This document shows positions 23,990 to 37,200 of a DNA stretch of 64,000 bases, in pieces. Numbering within the stretch: position 1 is the stretch's first letter; each line of letters opens with the position of its first letter. Origin of the DNA: Gautieria morchelliformis (taxonomy: Eukaryota; Basidiomycota; Agaricomycetes; Gomphales; Gomphaceae); the NCBI GenBank assembly GCA_015179125.1, contig WHVA01000327.1, positions 62,001-126,000 of the forward strand. Reading direction: 5' to 3'. A program made the position numbers and the translations under genes. Under the pieces are notes generated by a model. It saw nothing but the letters and a program-made list of their open reading frames with translations. It did not search any database and was not told where the DNA came from.

Positions 23990-25448
23990 TCAGATGAGGT
24001 CGGCTACGTTCAAGGGCATTTCATCTATCTGCGTCGAGTAGAACTCTACATTGAATCAAATGGATTAAGGCTACATCAGATCACTAGAACAAGTAAAGTA
24101 CTCACGTTCGATTTCCCGCAACATCCTTACATCCTCTGTCGTGACGAAGTTGATCGCCACTCCCTTACGACCGAAACGGCCGCCTCGCCCTTGATGCCGG
24201 TCAGGGACGATGGCAATAGATAACGATGAGGGCTTACCAATTCTGTGGATGTAGTTCTCCCTGTTGGTTGGCAAGTCGTAGTTAATAACTAGAGACACCT
24301 GCTGAACATCAATGCCACGAGCAAGAAGATCGGTCGTGATGAGAACACGGGACGAGCCCGACCGGAACTCCTTCATAAGGACTTCACGCTGTTTCTGGTC
24401 CATGTCGCCATGCTAGATATAGCCAATAAGCACACATGATAAGTCATATTGGTCGCAACACACCATCGCGGAGACAGTGAACTCCCTTGCATGGAGTTTT
24501 TCGGTGAGCCAGTCAACCTTTCGCCTGGTGTTACAAAATATAACGGCCTGAGTTATGGTGACGGTCTCGTAGAGATCGGACAGCGTGTCTAGCTTCCACT
24601 CCTCCTTCTCGACGGCAATGAAGAATTGTTTGATACCTTCAAGAGTCAACTCATCCCGCTTGACGAGAATCCGGACAGGGTCACGCATAAACTTCTTAGT
24701 GACCTCGAGGACATCCGAAGGCATGGTTGCAGAGAGTAGTACGACCTGAGTATCCTGGGGGAGAAGCTGGAAGACCTCATAGATCTGATCTTTGAAACCA
24801 CGAGAAAGCATTTCGTCCGCTTCGTCCATGCAGAATATTTTCATGTTATCAGTCCTGAGAGCGCGACGGTTTATCATGTCGTAGACACGACCAGGAGTAC
24901 CAACGACGACTTGAACGCCTTCTTGGAGTTTCGCCATGTCTTCTCGAACATTCGTCCCGCCAATACAGGCGTGGCATTCAATGTTCATGTAGTCGCCTAG
25001 AGCGACAAACACTTTTTGGATCTGCTGGGCAAGCTCACGAGTGGGCGCAAGGATGAGGGCCTGGCATCCCTTGACGGACATGTCAAGCTTTTGGAGAATA
25101 GAGATACTGAATGTCGCCGTCTTGCCCGTGCCAGACTGGGCCTGAGCGATCACATCGTGACCTTTAACAACAGGGACGATTGCACGTTGCTGGATAGCTG
25201 AGGGTCGTTCAAAACCATAAGCGTACACGCCACGGAGAAGTTCAGGCTTGAGATCCATGTTGTCGAAGCTAGATCACTGTCAAACTAATGGATCCAGTGC
25301 TGACCATAAAGACTCACTTGTCGACTACTTGGTCCCAGTTGGACTCGATCTCGCCTTCCGCGACATCTTGGAGAGCGTCTTCACTGTGACAACGAGCCTC
25401 ATTAGTAGACGGAAAAAATGCCACTGCCACAGCCACTCACGCTGACAT
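23990..25448 (-). CDS. TIF1: ATP-dependent RNA helicase eIF4A
   Basis: The DEAD-box helicase of the cap-binding complex that unwinds mRNA leaders. Coding starts at 25446-25448 with an 8-nt exon (ATGTCAGC), then [18 protein letters not shown], then [20 protein letters not shown]. Motifs in order: Q motif region ([11 protein letters not shown]), [31 protein letters not shown] ([13 protein letters not shown]), SAT, then [19 protein letters not shown], which is characteristic of eIF4[20 protein letters not shown] and HRIG. The C-terminal exon gives [18 protein letters not shown] with the stop at 23990-23992, the classical eIF4A end. Length is about 395-400 residues. Introns interrupt near 24415-24470, 24190-24235 and 24070-24110. 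Confidence 0.96.
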
Positions 25449-26130
25449 ATGTTTCTGAGTTTTTGTTATCCAATAGCCGACGATTCGTGTCGACTAGACT
25501 CGGATGGTGCGTAGTGTTTCGTTAATGAGAGGTCCAACGGCGGTGACAGCTAAACCTGCTGATCGATAGGGTGATGTGGAAAGGCAAATTTTGCTGTGGA
25601 TATTGAAGCTCCGACAGTCACCCTGCCGAAATTTAGCAACATCTGCTGTACAGAGTGAATCAGGCCGGCGCCTGGAGTTTGAAAATACGCTCGCATCTGA
25701 CCCTGATATGCTCCTCTTGTCAGCTTACCGCTTCATCATTCAGCAGTTTAGCTGCAAAGTAAACCACTTTTCATGAAAACTTAAGCTCTGACAGAATTTA
25801 AATACATCAAGATGTCAGAAATACGTAGTGGTTGAATGGCCTACTCAACGTTTCTGATTTTTTGGTTTTATAATCTCGTTAAAGGGTCTATAACCTTCAA
25901 TTATAGCTGTTACCAGGCAAAGGGGTTTAAGCACACGCTCTGCACTGGTGACTGCATTGTCTTCATTAGTCATCTCGCTCTGTGTGACCGAGTGGTTGAG
26001 TTCTGAGTGAGTGAGCCCGTAGTGTTCTGATCCAGATCGTGAAAACATTTATACAGTACTGGTGCTCATCTATCTTGACTATAGAGTCTGTGCTGTGCAA
26101 TATATCCCCAAGCCCAACGACGCATCCCAT
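25449..26130. other. Intergenic region, no gene seen
   Basis: This 680-bp stretch carries the eIF4A promoter on its left and the 3' flank of the MFS transporter on its right. All frames are short and show no family resemblance. Confidence 0.5.
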
Positions 26131-28261
26131 CTATACCTTTCCCCTGAAGAGCTGGCCTGTAATCAAGACTCGACATACAAACATTAAGACTACACCCGCA
26201 AGCACAGCACCACCTGGAAGATCATAAGGTACTGGTTGAAACAGCGGCAAGCCGACAGCGCACCTGCATAGAAGCCCATGGCAACGTATCCCCTTGTCGC
26301 GGCATTGATGAAACCAGATATTGGAGGTCCTAGTATAGCGCCAATAGCCAACAGGCTAAGCAGCATGCCTTGCCTTCGACCTATGTCACCAATTTCCCCC
26401 ATGCTGGTGACAGGAAGAACAAGAATGCCAACTGTGTACTTGTTGGTCCATGTCTACCAACTTGGAGTGACCATGAAGTACGCACCAAAAGTTCCTGAGG
26501 AGATTCCATAAAGGACAGCAATAATAATGAGGGATGTAGAAGTCTTTGCATATGGCCATGCCATGGTGAGAATTCCTGCTATTGTGGTCATCGGTATCAA
26601 AATGTTTAAAGGGCCGAAGTGATCTGAGAGGACACCGGACGCAATGCGTCCTATTCATTATGCGTCATTTGTGTTACGTCTGGACTCTGCTAGAGCCACT
26701 TACCTAACAGGGATGATGCGTTCGCAATCGCAACAAGATAAAATGCTAAAGTCGGAGAAACACCGTAGAAGACTGCGCTCAAATCTCTGTAGGCAATAGC
26801 ATGAGTCATATGAGCAGATGGATGAAAGGGTAAATGAACGAACACTTACATGTAGGTCAAGACTGCGAAAGAACGAAGCGACCACTGGTTAATGGGGAGG
26901 TGCAGCGTAAGAAGAGAATTCCTCCCCACCTGTGTATACTGCAGATGTATTAGGGAAACGGCAGAATGAGGCTCTTGAGGATACATACGACCCAGGAAAC
27001 AAAAGAATCCAGAAAGGACATAGACAGTAAACGGCATATACTTGAATGCTTTCGGATTGAAAAGTCCACCGGAGACATTAACTGGAGGGAGGCGTCGTCG
27101 GAGTACCTAGACAACAACGACTTGAAATGACATTCCGCGATAAATTTAATATGCAAACCATATTGGCGAAACCAACTAGGAGAAGGACTATGAAACCTAG
27201 TATTCGCATTGCCCAAGGAAATCTAGGTGTAAAATGTGAACAAAACATGGCATATGGTAGAAGAGGGCATACCCAATAAGCGGTATTAGATTTCGTACAA
27301 GGATGGGAAAGACGGTACCTGAGTGGCAAAGTGAGGAGATGTTTATGAAGATGGAATCAAGATATTGTCACCCCCAATACTACTGCCAGTAGCCACAACG
27401 CCGTAGGCAGTAGCTCTACGCCTTTTGAACCAATGGGCTACACAGCTAAGGGTGGGACCAAAGAGGACGCCGGTGGACAACTGAAATTGTGACGGTCAAT
27501 GCAAGTATGGACTGAAAGTTGATTTTACTTGCGCCGAGTGCGAAGCCTTGGCAGAGGAGAAATTGCCAATACTGAGTACATTCGGCAGTCAGGAAAGTGC
27601 AGGCCACTAGAGTGACGCTGAAAATGAACATAGGGAGGCGAAAGTAGCCTAGGTCGAAGAGTCGTCCCGTGACTAGGTTCTGGGACAGAGGGATATAATT
27701 AGGTTGGGCTCGTGGGCGGGCAGGGGAAACACTTACCGGGAAGAAGGTCAAGGCATACTGAATGCAAGTTAGCAGAGAGATTTTGTAGGACTTGGGCGAG
27801 TTAATACCTGTACAGAACCGATCCAAGAACTGGGGAGAATATATTAGGAGTGTTGAAGGAACATTAAGGTAAATTTCACGTACAGAGCCGAGACAGAGGA
27901 ATTCGGTAGGAGGGTCTGGGAATAATAGGCTTGGAAAACCTAGGATGCAACGGATGAGGACGTACTGGAGCGGAATGGTGTGTTACATACTCCCTGTGGA
28001 TGTTGGTGGCGATCAGCAGATTAACTGAGTAGATGAGCAGGGTCGCACAAAGCTATTGACGACACCGAAGGTCGACACCGTGACGCAAACGGCAGCCGCA
28101 ACAATCAACCATGCTCTGAGGCCACCGTCAGGATATTCAGACGGGGTGTTGAACGCTCCTCCCTCGTCGACGTGCTTTGTATCAGCGATAGGGTCTACAG
28201 GGGGCTTCTCGACGTTGAGGTGAGAGCTGTCTGGACTTGGAACCTTGACAATTTCCGTCAT
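26131..28261 (-). CDS. MFS transporter, monocarboxylate-permease-like
   Basis: A twelve-helix major facilitator of the fungal monocarboxylate-transporter-like group (Mch/MCT family), of unknown substrate. The start MTEIVKVPSPDSSHLNVEK (28261) precedes an acidic cytosolic N-terminus and the signature EYPDGGLRAWLIVAAAVCV at the first helix. Later exons show hydrophobic helices and a loop segment EIGDIGRRQGMLLSLLAIG followed by GAILGPPISGF and AATRGYVAMGFYAG, typical of the second half of these proteins. The last intron (gtgcgc..ttccag) leads to GGAVLAGVVLMFVCRVLI and the end FRGKV, stop 26131-26133. An upstream ATG at 28312 exists but adds no conserved sequence. About ten short introns are present; some junctions in the middle were not resolved. 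Members transport monocarboxylates, riboflavin or secondary metabolites, so no substrate is assigned. Confidence 0.8.
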
Positions 28262-29076
28262 TCCACTGAGGAGCAAGAGAACAGACGGAGCCCAACTTGT
28301 TATGTGCAGCACGCATGTGACTCTCAGTCAGCGCGTCAGAAATATTCCGGCCCACGGAGTACACATCGGATGTAGTGTCCATAGCGGGTTTCCTTTTCGA
28401 GACACGTCGAAAATAGGAAATTATTAGCGCCAAGAACTCTCAGCGAGCGCTTGGGACCCTGGGAGAACGCTCGATCGAACGCGGCCAGGTTACTGGACGC
28501 TGGTGATATCAAATATTACTTCAAAACCTCTTCGCTACGCCCATTTGCTCGCGTCACGCATCACGTATCTCGCGCGTGACTGGCACAAACTTGACACTAC
28601 GTGACATAAGTGTGACACCCGGACAGATCACCGGTGATCTATGACAGATGCGAACAGAAGCTCATATCCAGTATGGCTTGTCATCAGTGGCATTAGACTT
28701 AGACCACCATAATTAAAGGCTTCCCACGTTACAAACACTAACAACGGCCCGGTCCAACAAAGTTACGCAATAATTTCGCGGTAATCGTGCACGACAATGG
28801 TATACAAGAGATTACATATATGGAGACAGTGGGGTGAGTAGACGAGTAATCAATGAAGAATGCTGGAGACTAAGTCATGTAGTCGTCGTCCGATAATACT
28901 CCCTTGGACCGTGTGCATCATACAGCACTGCAAGAATAGGACGCGCTGAACAGATGCACCTCCAAAGAAGGCGTGTCTAGGTACCGTCTAGAAAAATCAT
29001 TTTTCTAGTGAGAATTAGACCATAGCATCGCTACACAACACCCGGCGGTCGTGGGCCCTCGAACTGCATTGACCAA
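28262..29076. other. Intergenic region, one palindrome
   Basis: There is no supported gene. The left part is the MFS promoter (several tcacgt/gtgac words near 28545-28615); the right part is the 3' flank of the choline-transporter-like gene. A perfect palindrome ctagaaaaatcatttttctag occupies 28988-29008, about 70 bp past the neighbouring stop codon. Confidence 0.5.
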
Positions 29077-31212
29077 TTAGTGCATGCACTCCTGGAAGCG
29101 ACGAATATATCCACGTACCGCGTCAATCACCTCTTGTCGAGTACCCGTCCCAGCTTCTCGGTCAAGACAGTAGCATACATACAACGCATCCGCTCTGAAC
29201 ACCCAACTGTCAGACACGTCAAGTCCACTGCAACCCACTCACGTGTCTCCTATGATCCCGCCACAAAACCAAGTCACGAGGAATGTCATTGCCCCAGTGA
29301 GCAGCGCACCCAAATATGCATGTTCTGGTCGCAACAGGACGTGTGCTATGAACAGATACGAGCATAAGGCCAACAGTATGCCCAGTGACAGAGAAGAGAG
29401 CGTTAGCAACGTGGAGAGAAGTGTGTCTGCAGCACGGCCGAAATGAATCACTGTAAATGTCAAAAAATTCAACCACGTACACGACGGTGGCGCGATATGG
29501 GCCCTCTTGATGGATGTGATTTCGTGTGCACGCCGTGAGGATGGGAAAAATGCATCTCCCGTTAGCCCGGCATAAGGGAGCGTGTACCCGCTAAAGGTGT
29601 ACGGCGTAAGACTCTTAGACAAAAGCACAATTGGAATAGATAGTGGGTGTAGGAATTCAGGGAGAATGGAGGGACTTGTCAACTGGAACAAGCAAAGGTT
29701 AGGGTTAGCATGCAAAATGTAAACACACTCACTCGACGAATCCCACGAAGTAAAAACAAGATGCTTCCAGTGAACGTTTGTATCAGGGCGGAGAGACAAA
29801 TCGTGCCAATACACGGGCCCCATGCACGCGCCAAGGCCGCACGACTCGCTTGCAATTGGCCGGGGATAGGATCTCCCACAGGATCACGTCTTGGTCAAGT
29901 TATGGGTGTTAGGCAATAAGCATGTATAACAGCACTCACTGCTCGAAAAACCAAGCACCGACAATACCAGCTGCCGTCACACGTAAAATACCCCTAACCA
30001 CACACCAACTCCATATCCACACCAGGCAGGTAAACATAGCCAACCATATCGCATAAGGTTGCACATGCCATTCCTCCTTTCTATAATAACCCACTAAGAG
30101 CAGTCGGAAGATTAGGGAGAGGAATGGTAATGTTGCCAGGAGCGCCGCGAAAAGGAGTGCCGGAGAAATAGCCAATAGGGGCGGATTTGAAAGAAGAAGG
30201 GAGGTGGCAAGATGAACCGTACTAGCGGTGCGATTGATGTAGGGGATGCTTGATAGGAGAGAGCGTGACGCAAGGAGAGCAAAGGCGAGTGGAAGTAGGG
30301 AGAAGATACGAAGACCAATGGTGGTACCCCACGTGGCGGGTTTGGGACCGTCATAGATGAAGGAGCCAGAGAAAGCAGACAGAGCAGAGAGTATGAGAGC
30401 GATGGGGATGAAGAGCGTAGTGGCGATGAGCATCGGACGTGTGAAATAGCGGAGGAGAAGGGTGTGAGTATACGAGAGACAAGTGCACAAAACAGTGAAA
30501 ATAGTTAAAAGTGGAATTGTCTGAGTGAGTGTAGAAAATGGTGTGGGAAACGATGGGGACTACATACACGGCGTGAGGTCCTGGTACCACATGAACCATA
30601 TTGACGCACCTGTGTAAGAAATAGAGACAAGAGAGAAGCCAAAAAAGAGATAAGAAGAGCAGTACACCATAGTACAGTCCAAGTTGCGTCATTATATCGG
30701 TGCCTCGACGTGCGACCAGGATCGGGAAGGAAAAATACTGACCGCGATATACCATCGCGGGGAAGAAGAGTTTCCGTGAGGGCAGCACGGATAGATGGTT
30801 GTGGGTCGATTGGATTCCGAGGTGATGAGCCTTCGGATGAAGGGGGGGTTGGAGTAGGAGACCGGGAAGGGAGTGGAGAGGTCTGGTGAGCTAGCCAACC
30901 ACCTTGGGTGCTAGGTACCTCCGAGGCGATGAGGCGCGGCGACTCTCTGAGAGTGCCGTCACCGTCATCTTCATCAAGCCGAAGATATGGATTATCCACG
31001 TCCTCGTCACCTCGTAGACGAGGCTCTCCATGGTCGTCCAACTCGAGGTCGTCGCGAGACTGCACAGCGGTTCTTAGCCTACCAATAGATCCCTCCCCTT
31101 CTGAGGATTCTTGGAATGAATAGAATAAGGGCTGAGAGGACTCCAAGGAAGCACTAGGGCCTAATCTGGCGTTGAGAAATTTGGACGCATACTGCGAGAA
31201 CGGCGAGGTCAT
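29077..31212 (-). CDS. PNS1: Choline-transporter-like protein (CTL/PNS1, SLC44 family)
   Basis: A multi-pass membrane protein of the CTL/PNS1 family. The chosen start MTSPFSQYASKFLNARLG (31212) leaves 70 bp to the ATG2 start; an in-frame ATG at 31260 would leave 22 bp. A cytosolic N-terminus of about 170 acidic, Ser/Pro-rich residues is followed by TWTVLWCTALLISFLASLL and further helices, then YAIWLAMFTCLVWIWSWC, a segment with RVTAAGIVGAWFFEQ typical of the family, RAWGPCIGTICLSALIQTF, and HAYLGALLTGAMTFLVTWF. The last exon, ADALYVCYCLDREAGTGT, ends FQECMH with the stop at 29077-29079; DALYVCYCLDRE is a near-diagnostic CTL motif. In animals the family carries choline and ethanolamine; the fungal substrate is less certain. 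Confidence 0.84.
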
Positions 31213-31282
31213 CGAGAGACGCAACGGGTTACGCCTTGCTTGACGGCGGCTGCAAGGCACGTGACCTTAGGAGTAGCACTCC

Positions 31283-34200
31283 ATGTTCTCCTTCCTTGCC
31301 TGGTCACGGTTCCCTTCCGTTTCCTTGCCAGCTGCTATTCAGCGTCGCTTCCTGTCTTTCATTCTCAAGAGAACTCTTGGACATCTAGTCAAGCCGGGCC
31401 AGCTTGATCCTGCTCAGGTCGATGCTCAGATAGGCCGGGGATTCGTGCAGGTCAGCGATGTAGAACTTGACCACGATGTGAGAAGCAGGTACCTATGATA
31501 AGAATTTTTGTTGAGACGTCTGCATCTCAGGCCATAAATGAGCACTTGGCCGACCTTCCCTTACCATTCATGCTTGAATCTGGCACAATTGGCAATGTAT
31601 CTGCTCGAATACCATGGCCCAACCTCCTAACAGCCCCATTGGCACTCTCATTGTCTTCCCTCTCACTTACATTTGTGCATACTCCTCGGGTGAATCCATC
31701 CAATCATCCTCGGAAGGACGACCTTGCGGAATCTGTTGCCTCCATGGCTGAGTCTTTCGTCCATGACGAACTTTCTACCCGGGAGAGTGAAGTGCTGCGA
31801 GAAAGTTTCAATATTGGTCTTCCCTCCCGTCGTCAACCACCTGGATCTATGGATCCTTTCTTGAGCACAGATGACTTGGATTCGCAGAGCCACGTGAGAG
31901 AATATGACGACGGCGACGAAGCAAATGATGACGCTGATCCATCGACTCAAGGTGTATCACTGATCGCCACCATTATCGAACGACTTCTATCTAGATTCGA
32001 ATTTGATGCTTCAGATCTCAACATACGATTAGTCCTCCCTAGGAAGGCCGAGTTTACCCTTCGCCTCAAAGCGATCAAATATAGCACAGAGAGTATGCTT
32101 GATCCATCTAGTACGCCTCATGATAGAGGAGCGGATGATGGTGAAGTCCGGATCGCCAAAATATCTGGAGTTACAATTGCCACTCGTGACATAGAGGCAT
32201 TATCAACCCCACTGTCTACTACCTCTCATCGGCGCTCTGTCTCCCCTTACAACTCTTCATCCTCATCCGAGGAGAATGATGAAGCCATGATGATGATGTC
32301 TCAAAGCTTAGCCTCGCTCCCGCCTCCACCTCCCACTCGTTCTATTTCGCCCGAATCGAGCATGTACCACAGCGCCACGTCGTCTGTGCGTGGTCCTAGC
32401 CCTGACACTGACCTACAGACAGAAGGTGTGAATTCAGTGGAAGAGAAGATCCTGTCTCTGGCCCAAGGTTCCGATTCGATTATGGTACGACTAGTCACGC
32501 CCAGGCTCACCGGCCCCCCCAGGCAGGCTGAACCTGACACCGGCCGTAGAAACACAGGGACACGAAATAGTCCTCACTTAGAGAACAAAATCCGCTTGAC
32601 GATAACTATAGGGCCAGTGGCTATCGCATTGAGCCCTATACATGCGCGTTCACTCCTTTACTTATCATCAGCTTTCACAAGCTCGAATTCAGTGGGCGAG
32701 TCCCCCAATATTCCACATGACCCTCCTGCAGATAGTCTCGACGTTTCTTTCCACGTCATAGGCGTTACAGTTCTTCTTCGATCGCCGTCACATATCCTCG
32801 CCTCTCAAGTCTCAGCAGATGACTCTCTTCATGACTTTTTTCTCGCACGACCGTCATTATCAACTCCTCACATCCCTCACCTTCGCGCACAATTTGATAC
32901 TCTTGACCTTTCATTCACCACTGTCCCTTCATCAGAGATCACATCCCACACTAGACAGGCCACTGACTCAGCTTTTAGCACCACCTCGGACACGACCAAG
33001 CAACTCGTCAAAGCATCTCTCGCCGATATTTCAATCTTTGCAGTCTCTGCTAGCCCCACTCAAGGTTGGATCGTGTCGCCTGTCCTCGTTTCAGATCCAA
33101 ACTTGACTTCGCAGTATGACCCTGACACAAAATATCCTTCTTTTGATGTTGTCGATTGGACTAAGACTGCGCATTCCAGCCCCTCGGGGAAGGTGAGCCA
33201 GTGGCGTGTACGGCAGACGCATGGCAGGCAGAAGTCGGTGGTTCCCCCTTCCGCGACACGATCTTTAAAGATACCGCATCTGCCCGTATTGCAGGCTCGG
33301 TTTGAACCAGCGACTGCCGGGAAACATCCTGATTGTGAGGTAAACGTCGTTCCTCTGCATCTATTCCTCGATGTGGGGATAATGGAGGGAGCCATTGATT
33401 TCATAACCTCGGCTGCTCCCCCTACGTTTTCTGAAGGGGATATACATGCGGACCATGGCCCAGATACTGATGAGACACCGCCTGCGACTCCTCGAGCAAG
33501 GGGTTTCACAGAATGCCAAGAGCATAACAGTGAAAAAGAGAGAAAGAGACTAGAAGCTCTGATCATTAATGATTTTGCTGCTCATGTAGAGACTCGTCCC
33601 TCTGTGTCTGTGAGTTGTGTTCTTCTGTTTCCTAGGCCCGCCGCTTTGCATGTTCACTGACCATGCTTTCCACGTAGACCCAGGCAAGAACGAATTTTAC
33701 CTTGCGAATCACGCTTCTTCGTTTCGAGGTGCGCGTGCCAAGCCGGCCTACCTCGTCGCCTAGTCCACGTTCCGGGGTGGTGGTTTTGGACATACACGAC
33801 ATCCACCTTACACGCCAAAGCGGGATAGCTCCGTCAAAACGACAAGCGAGCCATCATGGCAATAGGGCGGAGCATCTAATGCTTGGATGGCTACAATTCA
33901 GGCGGTTGCTTGTAGCTACTACGCTTCCCGGTGGTGAGCATTCGCCAACCCTTCGCTCGTACTTATGACGGAAACAATTCCAGGATTAAACGCATCCACT
34001 TTTCTTTCGCTGACGACATTGTCCGAAAACCCACCTTCTACCTTTGGCATAAATGCACTTGCACTTCATCAACCTCCTTCTGCCACCAATACGGTGTTCC
34101 CCTCTATATGCATTCGTTCTAACCCTGTTCCCCTAAGGCGACCATGTACTAACACTTCTCCTGGTGCCATATCGTCTCTTTCTTTCGACGCCCACCTTCC

Positions 34201-37200
34201 CCAGGTATCTGTGACACTTTCAAAACCTGTCGTGGACGGACTCACATTTTGGGCCGACGACATTGGGCAATGCCTTTTTGGTGACCTTGAGCGTACCTCG
34301 GCGTCTGACACGAGTGGAAGAAGCAGAGATCCGAGCATGATTGGAAGCAGGTTTTTCGCCAAACGGACTGGTAGCACGGGGAGTAGCGAAAGCGGGGGAG
34401 AAGTGCGGAAGAGCGAGATCGTTGTGAAGGTGTCAATTGGAGAAGGTTAGCTTGTCTCTGAGAATCCTATGCCGATTGCTAATATATCAATCGTTGTTAG
34501 TACAAATCAGATTGCTTATTCCCCGCAAAGATGAAGATGCAAAAGCACGTCCATTGGATGTGAATGTAGTGGACATAGATGTTCTGGCCGAGATCAAACC
34601 GGAGGGTAAGGTGAGTTTATGCCAGCCAGTTTACCTTGATACTTGGTAGGAATTGACCGATCACAGGACGAGACAGTGGTAACAGTGGGAGTCATGGATC
34701 TCGATGTCTACGACATGTCTGCGAAGGGCGATATCCTTGCAATCCTACGGTCAACAATAGCTCGTGATATCGTATGCATTTTACGCATCCAGCACAGCAA
34801 AAAGAAATTGCTGAAATCTTGTCCAGCTTGCAACTTCAAAATCTTTTCTCAAGCTTCGTTATATCGCTGCTGTAGATAGTGACACAGCCGCGAAAGAGTC
34901 AAGAGTGAAACTCAGCATCTCTGGGTTCACCTATTTCTTGACACCAGACATATCGTGGATTGTTGATTTGGGCTCATTCGCTAAGGCACCTGATGGAGTG
35001 GGTTTTCAAGCATCTCGCTGTGTTACTGTGCAATACTGACTGCCATTCAGGCATTTGAAACTGTCATTCCCACCGAACGCACCAAGATTTCGATTAAAAT
35101 CACGGACGGCTCATTTCATGCGACAGGACCCAATGACCCTGGGGCATTGGTAATATACGTCGGAGAGCTCGACTTCTCAACGGATCTTGTTGGCGATTCT
35201 CAGGAGACACTCGTTACTACGAATGCTCTCGATTCGTACGCTTTTTTCATAGACGATAAGAGCACTCCCACAGTGTCGGATGGAAGCGACACGAATACTC
35301 CCCGTTCCGGTGTCGAATATTGGAAAGTCAGCTTCCTTTTGAAGCTCAAACGCGTTCATTTCGTTGAATACATTACTGCAGCATTTGGGTTACGCACTCC
35401 TAACGGAAGTGGTCGATATAGGGGTGCGCCTCCGGCATATGAGCGAATCGCCTATCAATACACAGGTAAGACCCAAAGTCTATTGTATCACTTCAATCAA
35501 CCATCGTCTTCCAGATCCAGGTCGATCATGTTAAGCTGAAGTTACATGCTTGTGCCGACACGTTCCCGGCGTTGGGGTCTTTTGCATCAGCACTTACCTC
35601 CCTTTTCCAGGGCAGTGAAAAGAAGTATAGCGTTCCCCGTCATTTGCATCAACTGATATGCTGATGATAAGTCGGATAGCAATACCCTCATTAGTAAGTC
35701 CTCACCGCTCAATCCTTCCCACCGTCAGAAGCGAGATGTTTTTGGTATGTCGATCAAGTGATTCTGACGTTTTGGCCAGTTGTTGACCTTGTAACATCAG
35801 CTGCCGTGGACGAACATGCTTTCAGACGCATGCCAGATCTAGGCCCAGCGCCAGATATGATCCATGATGACCTTCCCACAAACCTGGATTATCTTGATGC
35901 ATCGTTTGGCGCTGCCGCCGGTCTACGGGAGCTACGAGATGACGATCTGTTTGATTTTGAGCCGGAAATTGGCGGGAGTACCCTTTCGGCTTCTCTAGGC
36001 GTGGAAGGGGTCATATCCAATGTTGGTGGGGAGACTATACGCATGTTGGTTTCAGAGGGCATTCATGTCGTGGAGGGGCACTTTGAAAACGTCCCACAGG
36101 AGACGGAAATCTCTTCCAGGTATGGGCCCTTAATAAATACCAACTCCCCCCCTTGACGTTCATTATTGTATCCAGCTATGGTGACACCAACTTAAGCATT
36201 CGCATACGGAACTGCGACATAACACTATCTCTTTATGATGGCTACGATTGGGTTAGAACACGTAAGACCATCGAGCAAAAAGTGAAGGATATCAGGCGCC
36301 GTTTAGTCAAAATCAGGCAATTACTGGCCAGTGGACAGACCCCGGACGACAGCATAGAGGAAACCAGCTCAATATTATTCAATTCGGTCTCCATTGGTTT
36401 GCCTCAAGACCCGGAAGAGTTGGACCCCGCTGCTTTGATCGCTGCCATCGATGAGGAGCTCAATGACGGTGCCGCAAGTGAGAGTGCAAGCCAGAGCTCC
36501 TGGCAATCCTTCAAGCCTCGAAGCCAGCATGGGCCCCAAGCGGTTACTCGATTACGAGGCAGAAGACTTGAACGGTCCAGAAACTCGCAGATTGATTTCT
36601 GCTTATCAGGCATCCAAGTTGAATTTGATAGCTTCCGTCCGGATGCGCCATTGGTTTCGAGAACACTCGTCACCGTGAAGGACTTAGAGATTTTAGATCA
36701 TATCAAGACCTCCACGTGGAAGAAATTTCTCACAGAGCTTCGCACAGATTTCAGGGGCAACGTGCGGGTAACCGACTCTGATATGGTACGAGGAGAATTG
36801 CGTATTGTTCACCCTGTTCCAGATCTCCCTACTGAGGAAGGTCGATTCCGAGTAAGTATATGATGTTACGAACGACTATGGGCTAGTCCTAACGCACCTT
36901 GGTCAGGCGAAGGTGCTGCCCATCAAGTTGCATGTAGATCAAGATGCCTTGGATTTCATGAAGAAATTCTTCAGCTTCGAGAATCCTGGGACACCAGCAT
37001 CTGCAGACCCTCACAAGACTGAATTATATTTTCGTTTGAGTCATTACCGCTCTATACCCGTTGAAGGCGCTAATATCGCCTTGGTTATAGAGCATGTGGA
37101 AGTATTTCCAGTGGATATCAAACTCGACTACAAACCAAAGCGTGTGGATTATAAGGCATTGCGTGAAGGGAAAACGATCGAACTTATGAATTTTTTCCAT

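Noticed and set aside
31283-31500. VPS13 as identity of the long lipid-transfer gene
   Set aside because: The N-terminal wording (PGQLDPAQVDAQIG, FMLESGTIGNVSARIPWP) and the C-terminal domain fit ATG2, not VPS13.
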